From contig NZ_UWOD01000001.1 in NCBI RefSeq assembly GCF_900604335.1, positions 771,501 through 835,500 on the forward strand: a DNA stretch of 64,000 nucleotides, written 5' to 3'. This DNA comes from Intestinibacillus sp. Marseille-P6563 (lineage in GTDB: Bacteria; Bacillota; Clostridia; Oscillospirales; Butyricicoccaceae). The notes under the pieces were generated by a model. The model did no database searches and was not told the origin of the DNA. It saw only the letters and a list, made by a program, of their open reading frames with translations. Numbering within the stretch: position 1 is the first letter of the stretch; the number at the start of each line of letters is the position of its first letter. The translations under genes were made by a program, and so were the position numbers. Shown one piece after another: positions 58,248-64,000 of this stretch.

Positions 58248-58314
58248 GTCGATTCTGTTATATTACGCATATCGCAGAAAATTAAGTAAGAAAACTGCCA
58301 ATGACAAAGAGTAA
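58150..58314 (+). pseudogene. TetR fragment fused to unrelated codons
   Basis: From TTG at 58150 the first ~33 residues match the intact TetR (KFLALTEEKRLTILNAAFQC, then FGKFGYEKAS). The frame then enters unrelated sequence (MSILLYYAYRRKLSKKTA) and stops at 58314. It lacks the recognition helix and the ligand domain, so it cannot act as a repressor. Confidence 0.85.
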
Positions 58315-58343
58315 GTTATACCCACGTTATGAAAGGACGTGCT

Positions 58344-59324
58344 ATGAAGGATTCATTGAAAAAAGGATTGATAATAGGTGCTGCCGGTAGTGCGATTTGT
58401 GTGCTTTGGCATCATCTTCTAACCAAAAAGATGATGCAGCTCGCCATGGATCGGGTTGCGCCGCAGGACAGAAGCAACGGAAAAATGCGTGTGTCCGGTT
58501 CACCTGAAATGATAGAAACCACTGAAATTGTAAAAAAGGCAGCTGGTCAGCTCGAAAAAAGCGGCTGTGACGTGGTGGAAATCACTGCTCACGACGGAAT
58601 TTCATTGATTGGGCATTGGTGTCCCTGCGAAGAACCGAAAAGAACTATAGTTGCCATGCACGGGTGGCGTTCCTCCTGGTCACATGATTTTGGTCTAATC
58701 GCAGATTTCTGGCGCAATAATCATTGTTCTGTACTCTACGCAGAGCAGCGGGGACAAAATAATAGCGGCGGCGACCATATGAGTTTAGGTTTGCTGGAAC
58801 GCTACGATTGCCTGGCATGGACAAATTGGATAAACGAGAAAACAGGAAAAAGCATTCCCATCTATCTTGCCGGGGTATCCATGGGTGCAACCTCTGTGCT
58901 AATGGCGTCCGAACTGGAACTGCCGGATAATGTATTTGGAATCGCAGCGGACAGTGCATTTACTTCGCTCCATGCAATTTGGAAACATGTCTCCGAAAGC
59001 AATCTGCATATTCCTTATGCTCTGCATAAAACAGGTGCCGATAGGATGTGCAAAAAGCGCATCCAAATGGATGCTGATGCTGCCTCAACTACAGAAGCGT
59101 TGAAGCACTGCCAAATTCCTGTTCTTTTTGTCCACGGAACAGATGACCACTTTGTTCCAGTTGAAATGACATACGAAAACTATAAAGCCTGTACATCAGA
59201 AAAGCGTCTGCTGATTGTTCCGGGCGCTGACCACTGTATGAGCTATCTCGTAGGAAAAAGCACCTACGAGCGCATTGCAAAAGAGTTTTGGGAATTTTGC
59301 GAACAGCGGAAAAAGAATCCGTAG
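58344..59324 (+). CDS. Membrane-anchored alpha/beta hydrolase
   Basis: 326 residues. A hydrophobic N-terminal segment (about 7-25) may anchor it. The hydrolase fold shows AMHGWRSSW (oxyanion loop), nucleophile Ser in AGVSMGATS, acid in HGTDDHFVP and His in GADHCMSY. Similar to YqkD/BAAT-like esterases, substrate unknown. AAGGA precedes the ATG. It is first of three co-directional genes with a cardiolipin synthase and an AI-2E-family transporter, and lies downstream of the duplicated tetR promoter. Confidence 0.88.
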   Translation: MKDSLKKGLIIGAAGSAICVLWHHLLTKKMMQLAMDRVAPQDRSNGKMRVSGSPEMIETTEIVKKAAGQLEKSGCDVVEITAHDGISLIGHWCPCEEPKRTIVAMHGWRSSWSHDFGLIADFWRNNHCSVLYAEQRGQNNSGGDHMSLGLLERYDCLAWTNWINEKTGKSIPIYLAGVSMGATSVLMASELELPDNVFGIAADSAFTSLHAIWKHVSESNLHIPYALHKTGADRMCKKRIQMDADAASTTEALKHCQIPVLFVHGTDDHFVPVEMTYENYKACTSEKRLLIVPGADHCMSYLVGKSTYERIAKEFWEFCEQRKKNP

Positions 59325-59351
59325 ATTTGAGTTTGAAGGGGGGGAATCATT

Positions 59352-60887
59352 ATGCGCCAGCGTTGGCTCCGTGTCTTATTCCGTAGAAGGATGTTGACGA
59401 TACTCCTGCTACTTTTACAGGTATATTTTCTTATATGCCTTGTACTTGGGGGAAGTCAGCTTTCCCGAAATTTCAGTCGCCTACTGACAATCGTCAGTAT
59501 CATTGCGGTGCTTTATATCGTTTCCCAGAAAGACAAAGGCGCCTACAAAACTGCATGGGCGATCCTGATCCTAACCTTCCCGTTGTTTGGTGGACTGATG
59601 TATCTTTTGTCTAATGCACAATCCTCGAAATGGCGCTTTGCAAAAAGTGTCCTCCATACACAACAAAAGGCAAAACCACTCTATGCACTCCCCGGCATTT
59701 GCTATGAAAGCGCAACAAAACAACTGCCTGAATATTACCCTCAAATTCATTACTTGCAGGAATACACGGGGTTTCCAATATATGCAGATACAGAAACACA
59801 TTACCTTACACCGGGTGAACGAAAGCTGGAAACACTTTTGGCGGAACTTGAAAAAGCCGAGAAGTACATATTTCTGGAATATTTCATCGTGCAGGAAGGC
59901 GTTATGTGGAACAGCATCTTGGAAGTTTTGAAGCGAAAAACCACGCAAGGCGTAACTGTGCGACTGATTTATGACGATATGGGTTGCTTTCTCACTCTTC
60001 CGAAAGACTACGCAAAGCAGCTAAAAAAACACGGTATCCAGTGCGCCGTATTCAATCCCTTCCGACCTGTTCTGACCGTAAAGCAAAATAACAGAGATCA
60101 CCGAAAAATAGCGGTCATTGATGGAAAGGTGGCTTTTACCGGAGGTATCAATCTGGCAGATGAATACATCAACGCCATTGAGAAACACGGACACTGGAAA
60201 GATGCAGCGATCATGCTGAAAGGCAAAGCCGCATGGAGTTTCACACTAATTTTTTTACAGACGTGGGAAATTTGTACCCATACAGACGAGGACTACGAAA
60301 TCTTCTACCCATGGAAAGAACAAGAGTGCCCTGTTACTGCAAAGGGGTTTGTTCAGCCATACGCTGACAGTCCAATGGATGAAGAAAATGTGGGCGAACA
60401 CGTTTACCTGCATATCTTAAACAATGCAAAGAAGTACGTGTATATCAACACCCCATATCTGATTGTCGATGATAGTATGCTTTCCGCTTTGCGTCTTGCG
60501 GCAAAAAGTGGTGTAGATATACGCATCATCACACCCCACCGCTGGGATAAATGGTGGGTACACATGACCACACGCTCGTATTACCGAGAGCTGATAAAAT
60601 CAGGCGTTAAAATCTACGAATATACCAATGGTTTCATCCACTCCAAAACCTTTGTGTCCGATGACCGTACTGCAACAGTCGGGACAACAAATTTGGATTT
60701 TCGCAGCTTATATCTGCACTATGAATGTGGTGCTCTGCTCTATGAGGCCAAAGCTGTTATGGAAGTCAAGGAGGATTTTCTGCAAACGCTGGAGATATGC
60801 CAACAGGTGACAGAAAAGGATTGCAAAACAAATATCGTAGTGCATCTGCTCCAGGATATACTGCGGCTATTTGCACCACTAATGTAA
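59352..60887 (+). CDS. cls: Cardiolipin synthase
   Basis: 511 residues. Two N-terminal membrane segments (about 13-33 and 38-80), then two phospholipase D motifs: HRKIAVIDG with GGINLADEY (about 235-265) and HSKTFVSDD with GTTNLDFRSL (about 425-450). It condenses two phosphatidylglycerol molecules to cardiolipin in the membrane. AAGGGGGGG precedes the ATG. As element cargo it may alter membrane lipids, a known route of tolerance to membrane-active peptides (inference). Confidence 0.93.
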   Translation: MRQRWLRVLFRRRMLTILLLLLQVYFLICLVLGGSQLSRNFSRLLTIVSIIAVLYIVSQKDKGAYKTAWAILILTFPLFGGLMYLLSNAQSSKWRFAKSVLHTQQKAKPLYALPGICYESATKQLPEYYPQIHYLQEYTGFPIYADTETHYLTPGERKLETLLAELEKAEKYIFLEYFIVQEGVMWNSILEVLKRKTTQGVTVRLIYDDMGCFLTLPKDYAKQLKKHGIQCAVFNPFRPVLTVKQNNRDHRKIAVIDGKVAFTGGINLADEYINAIEKHGHWKDAAIMLKGKAAWSFTLIFLQTWEICTHTDEDYEIFYPWKEQECPVTAKGFVQPYADSPMDEENVGEHVYLHILNNAKKYVYINTPYLIVDDSMLSALRLAAKSGVDIRIITPHRWDKWWVHMTTRSYYRELIKSGVKIYEYTNGFIHSKTFVSDDRTATVGTTNLDFRSLYLHYECGALLYEAKAVMEVKEDFLQTLEICQQVTEKDCKTNIVVHLLQDILRLFAPLM

Positions 60888-60899
60888 GGAGGGTCTTGA

Positions 60900-62090
60900 A
60901 TGTTTGAAGATATTGAAACACACAAAAAATTATCAAAGTGGATTATCGGAACGTTTACAGCCTGCATTTTGATTTATCTTGGCATCCGACATATTAGTCA
61001 TGTAGCTGATGCCGTGATGTGGTTGAAAGACCTGCTGAACCCACTTTTAATTGGATTGATTTTGGCGTTGTTTCTGAATGTTCCGTTGGGGGTTATTGAA
61101 AGACATCTGTTCCCCAAACATCCGACATCTAGGAAAACGAAAATGCGCCGCCCGCTTGCGATCCTGCTTTCATTTATTTTGGTGATAGGGGTCTTTGTCG
61201 GTGTTGCTTTTCTTGTTATTCCCGAATTGATCGATGCAGTATCTATTGTCATATCATCCTTGACGAATGGTCTGGATCAACTGGTGGCATTTGAAAGCAC
61301 GGCTGACTATTCTAAAATCCCATTCGGAGAACAGCTGTCCCAAATTGATATTGATTTTCTTGAACTGAAAGACAATTTGAATGAATGGTTGAATCAATTG
61401 GGAACCACCATTATGGACACTGCTGCTTCCGCATTTGGAAGCGTGGTTGCGACGGCAGTCGATTTTGCGATTGGTCTTGTGTTCTCAATTTATATTTTGG
61501 CCAATAAGGAGAAATTAAAAAGTCAGATCACCCGAATTGTCCGTGTATGGATTCCAGCATGTTTTGCCGAGCGGGGCATTCATGTGGCAGCTGTCTGTGA
61601 AAAAAACTTCAAGCTTTTTGTAGCAGGGCAAACGACTGAGGCAATAATTTTAGGCAGCCTGTGTGCAATCGGTATGTTAATTCTGAGAATACCATATGCG
61701 CCGATGATCGGTGCGCTTGTTGGGGTAACAGCACTGATTCCCTATGTCGGTGCCTGGATTGCTACACTTGTGGGTGCATTTTTGATTCTGACAGTCAATC
61801 CTTTTAAGGCACTGGTATTCATTATTTTCCTGCTTACTTTGCAACAGATCGAAGGAAATGCAATCTATCCGAAAGTTGTGGGCGCAAAAATCAACCTTCC
61901 TGCCATGTGGGTTTTAGCGGCAATCACAATAGGTGGCAATCTGGCTGGACCAATCGGTATGTTGCTTGGCGTACCTGCCGCAGCAGCCACTTACGCTCTT
62001 TTGAAAGAAGCAACCGATAAGCGGGAAACGCATCTGAAAACACAAGAAAAAGAGCAGATGGGTAATTCACATAAACAGAATATATCCTAA
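60900..62090 (+). CDS. AI-2E-family membrane transporter
   Basis: 396 residues, seven to eight membrane segments of the AI-2E/PerM family: LLNPLLIGLILALFLNVPLG early, a soluble middle region (about 95-180), FVAGQTTEAIILGSLCAIGM and ALIPYVGAWIATLVGAF, then LLGVPAAAATYALLKE. Members export small molecules or act in sodium/proton exchange. AAGGAGG is 7 bases before the ATG. It starts 12 bases after the cardiolipin synthase gene and is probably in the same operon. Confidence 0.9.
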   Translation: MFEDIETHKKLSKWIIGTFTACILIYLGIRHISHVADAVMWLKDLLNPLLIGLILALFLNVPLGVIERHLFPKHPTSRKTKMRRPLAILLSFILVIGVFVGVAFLVIPELIDAVSIVISSLTNGLDQLVAFESTADYSKIPFGEQLSQIDIDFLELKDNLNEWLNQLGTTIMDTAASAFGSVVATAVDFAIGLVFSIYILANKEKLKSQITRIVRVWIPACFAERGIHVAAVCEKNFKLFVAGQTTEAIILGSLCAIGMLILRIPYAPMIGALVGVTALIPYVGAWIATLVGAFLILTVNPFKALVFIIFLLTLQQIEGNAIYPKVVGAKINLPAMWVLAAITIGGNLAGPIGMLLGVPAAAATYALLKEATDKRETHLKTQEKEQMGNSHKQNIS

Positions 62091-62277
62091 AAAAATTATC
62101 TCAAGATAAAAACTCATAGTAGGGTGTAAGGACTCATGATATAAAAATATCAAGGGTCTTTGCGCCCTATTCGTTTTTTATATTACAAAATCGGCATTAT
62201 CATACCTTTTAGCGGGCATAATAAGGTTATTCCTCAAAACAAATCGGCACGATACAATGTTATTGAGGTGAATGATT

Positions 62278-62634
62278 ATGCCGATTGACGATTTAACCGC
62301 TTTGGGTCAAATAATGCGGGAGGCCCGAAAGAAAAAAGACCTGACACAGCAGGAGCTTTCAGATCTGAGCCATGTTTCTGTAAAACAAATTGCCAACATT
62401 GAAAAAGGGCAGATGAACCCTTCCTATTTGATTTTAAGAGCATTGGCCAAGGTTTTGAACATCTCTCTGGACTCTCTAATAAATCCGGATGTTTCTCCAG
62501 AAGATGAGGGAGCCAACCAGATGAAAATGCTTTATTCCAGTTGCCCGTCAGAAATGCGTGAAACCCTGCTGCACCATACACAGGAGACCATGCAGGAATT
62601 AACAGAACTATCTAAGAAAATTGAAGCGAATTGA
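62278..62634 (+). CDS. XRE-family transcriptional regulator
   Basis: 118 residues. Cro/CI helix-turn-helix at about 10-62 (LGQIMREARKKKDLTQQELS, HVSVKQIANIEKGQMNPSYL), then a helical tail. The ATG at 62278 has GAGGTG 7 bases upstream; an ATG two codons earlier is too close to it. The 186 bases before it hold a weak terminator-like hairpin after the AI-2E gene and a possible TACAAT -10. Likely a regulator of the element. Confidence 0.88.
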   Translation: MPIDDLTALGQIMREARKKKDLTQQELSDLSHVSVKQIANIEKGQMNPSYLILRALAKVLNISLDSLINPDVSPEDEGANQMKMLYSSCPSEMRETLLHHTQETMQELTELSKKIEAN

Positions 62635-62695
62635 GCCAGTGAGTGAAATTTGACGGTTTCCTCTCTGGCTCTTTTCATTTCTGCAAAGAAAGCGG

Positions 62696-62736
62696 CAAGC
62701 AATGCTTGTGGCTATCCATTTAGCCACAAACGCTTG
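62696..62736. repeat. Inverted repeat downstream of the relaxase gene
   Basis: TTGTGGCTA/TAGCCACAA (9 bp, 6-base loop) extended by CAAGC/GCTTG with an internal mismatch. It may be a terminator of the relaxase transcript or a transfer-related structure. Confidence 0.5.
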
Positions 62737-62822
62737 TTGAGGGCAATGCCCCCAAGCCCCCATGAACGCAGAATTTCATTCTGCGGCTGCGCGTTCTGCG
62801 AACGCTTTCGACCATGGCCAGC

Positions 62823-64000
62823 TCACCGCTGGCCGTGGTCTTTTTCTTTTTCTTTTTTCTGTTCCTCGTCCATTTTCAGTAGCCGATCTACATTGGCCTT
62901 TGCAGCCAGCAGCTCCCGCATTTCCTCACGGGAGCGTCGGTACTCGGCATAGGTCTTTTTCTTTTCCTCCAGAAGCCGACCGTACTCGGCTTGCAGTTCC
63001 TTGACTTTTGGGAGCTTCTTGACCCCCATATCATCAAAGGCATTTTTGGCCGCCTGATGGAGCAGAATTTCTTCCTCGTGTTCCTGACGAAAGTTCTTTG
63101 AGTAACCAGCTTTTCGGTAGGCCACATAGGTGTCGCGGGTCTTAGCGTAATTGATGATGTGGGTCCGCAGCACGGCGATCTCCGTCATGCGTTTTTCCGC
63201 TGCCTTGATTTTTGCGGACAGCTCGTTGTGGTATGCGGTGGCTGCCGCCGCTTTTTCTGCCAGCTCCGTATAGTCCAGCAGCTGATGTTCAGTGAGATAA
63301 TTCACAGTCTGTGCCATCTGTTTCAGATTAAAGACCTTGGCCCATCTCGCATATCCGGCACCTTTTCCGGCCTGGAGTTTTGCCTGGATGTCAACCAGCA
63401 GATTGACCTTCGGCGGATCAGCTTGCTTAACCGGCTTCTGGCGGGGCGTATGCTCCTTTTGACCGGCGAGAACGGCCAGCAGATCCTCCAGGGTGTAGCC
63501 TTCGCCCAAGCTGTCTAGGCGGGACACTTTGCCCCAGCCAGGGAGCTTCAAACGGTAGGATTTGCCGCGCTTGGATACTTCACAGCCGGATTCCCGGAGC
63601 AGCTTCAGCAGCGCATCCAGGTCAGTGGGCTTTAGTGCCAAAGCGTTGTCAATGGCAGTACGGAGTAATTCCCGATGGGAGGGTTTTGCTTGATCGCCCA
63701 GCCATTTGTTATAGCTTTTTCCGTGAGGCTTTGGGGTCTCGACAATAGACAATCCGTTCTCAATGCAGATGGTGTCGCTCAATCGACGGACGGCTTTTGT
63801 GCTGCCCCAAAAGTTTCGGAACTTCCGGTTACACTCTGTATTGACCGCCGACCAGATAATGTGATTATGGACATGGGCCTTGTCAATGTGGGTACAGACG
63901 ATAAAGGCGTGTTTGCCCTTGGTGAATCGCTTTGCAAATTCCACGCCCAGCCTGTTGGCTTCCTCCGGGGAGATCTCCCCGGGACAGAATGACTGGCGGA
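62823..64000 (-). CDS. Relaxase (MobA/VirD2-like), N-terminus outside the window
   Basis: At least 392 residues; the frame is open at base 64000. The nickase domain shows CPGEISPEEANRLGVEFAKR, the metal-binding HUH motif region HIDKAHVHNHIIW and FRNFWGSTKAVRRLSDTICI. A long Lys/Glu-rich helical C-terminus follows (about the last 220 residues). It would nick the element at oriT for mobilisation. The missing N-terminus holds the catalytic Tyr. Internal GTG at 63944 is not the true start. Confidence 0.93.
   Translation of the reverse strand, partial: RQSFCPGEISPEEANRLGVEFAKRFTKGKHAFIVCTHIDKAHVHNHIIWSAVNTECNRKFRNFWGSTKAVRRLSDTICIENGLSIVETPKPHGKSYNKWLGDQAKPSHRELLRTAIDNALALKPTDLDALLKLLRESGCEVSKRGKSYRLKLPGWGKVSRLDSLGEGYTLEDLLAVLAGQKEHTPRQKPVKQADPPKVNLLVDIQAKLQAGKGAGYARWAKVFNLKQMAQTVNYLTEHQLLDYTELAEKAAAATAYHNELSAKIKAAEKRMTEIAVLRTHIINYAKTRDTYVAYRKAGYSKNFRQEHEEEILLHQAAKNAFDDMGVKKLPKVKELQAEYGRLLEEKKKTYAEYRRSREEMRELLAAKANVDRLLKMDEEQKKEKEKDHGQR

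Larger units (their letters stand above)
47589..64000. mobile_element. Integrative mobilisable/conjugative element, right end outside the window
   Basis: Left boundary lies between the last BceB-like codon (about 47588) and the recombinase stop at 47691; the exact base is not determinable without the right end. Diagnostic genes are a large serine recombinase, a DUF6870 protein, a sigma-70 region-4 protein, a Cys-rich KTR protein and a relaxase running off the right edge. Cargo between 51.1 and 62.6 kb is more AT-rich than the host sequence and includes regulators, a radical SAM/DegV pair, an ABC-2 exporter and lipid/membrane genes. The plan resembles Tn1549/Tn4451-like elements of Clostridia. 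Confidence 0.82.

Noticed and set aside
62640-62822. CRISPR-like repeat array in the right part of the window.
   Set aside because: Only single inverted repeats are present; no regularly spaced direct repeats were found anywhere in the window.

Overview
The window looks like chromosome from an endospore-forming, gut-type Clostridia, probably Oscillospiraceae or Butyricicoccaceae. The grounds are moderate-to-high GC coding sequence, a cotJABC spore-coat operon, SLH-domain surface proteins, a queuosine-salvage locus with a preQ1-I riboswitch, an MttB-family methyltransferase and Clostridia-type mobile elements. The genus is inferred, not proven.

The main result is a split spore-coat gene. The minus-strand operon cotJA-cotJB-cotJC (14779 to 13960) breaks off inside cotJC after the codons for I-G-T-E. 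The rest of cotJC lies 11.6 kb away (2355 to 2086). Both break points carry the same 10 bp, CTTCGGTACC on the plus strand (2346-2355 and 13971-13980). Joining them restores one frame through the conserved I-G-T-E-E-L-A-H motif. The intervening 11,625 bp (2346-13970) carry a large serine recombinase beside one end, a small ORF translationally coupled to it, an orphan GHKL sensor kinase, a small Cys-rich protein and a 2,581-residue SLH/Ig-like surface protein. This is the architecture of sporulation intervening elements such as skin in sigK, here in cotJC. A caveat is that the rejoined CotJC has only 150 residues and lacks the usual C-terminus.

Layout: 1-2049, two-component system; 2086-14779, split cotJ operon and its element; 14925-17167, housekeeping operon (UPF0340, HAD, TSCPD, SGNH); 17269-19097, membrane protein and a frameshifted Cna-B-like repeat protein; 19139-20774, preQ1 riboswitch, QueL-like radical SAM and queuosine-precursor transporter; 20813-25507, MerR regulator, O-acetylhomoserine sulfhydrylase, SLH-protease and NudC; 25616-29253, sigma-54 activator, a sigma-54 promoter and an MttB-family methyltransferase; 29565-33442, AraC regulator, MFS transporter and D,D-carboxypeptidase; 33466-34771, an IS3-family element in the loop of a terminator; 34797-46194, DUF975, VanW, YchF, M23 peptidase, TlpA/CcdA/thioredoxin reductase, FUSC/MarR and a BceRS-type two-component system.

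From about 47.59 kb to the right edge lies a second mobile element (serine recombinase, DUF6870, sigma factor, Cys-rich KTR protein, relaxase) that has cut a BceB-type permease after about 190 residues. Its cargo includes an atypical OmpR-like regulator, a DegV/radical SAM pair, a TetR-controlled ABC-2 exporter, a near-perfect 172-bp inverted repeat around a chimeric HTH gene, and an alpha/beta hydrolase, cardiolipin synthase and AI-2E-family transporter group. No rRNA, tRNA or CRISPR array was seen.
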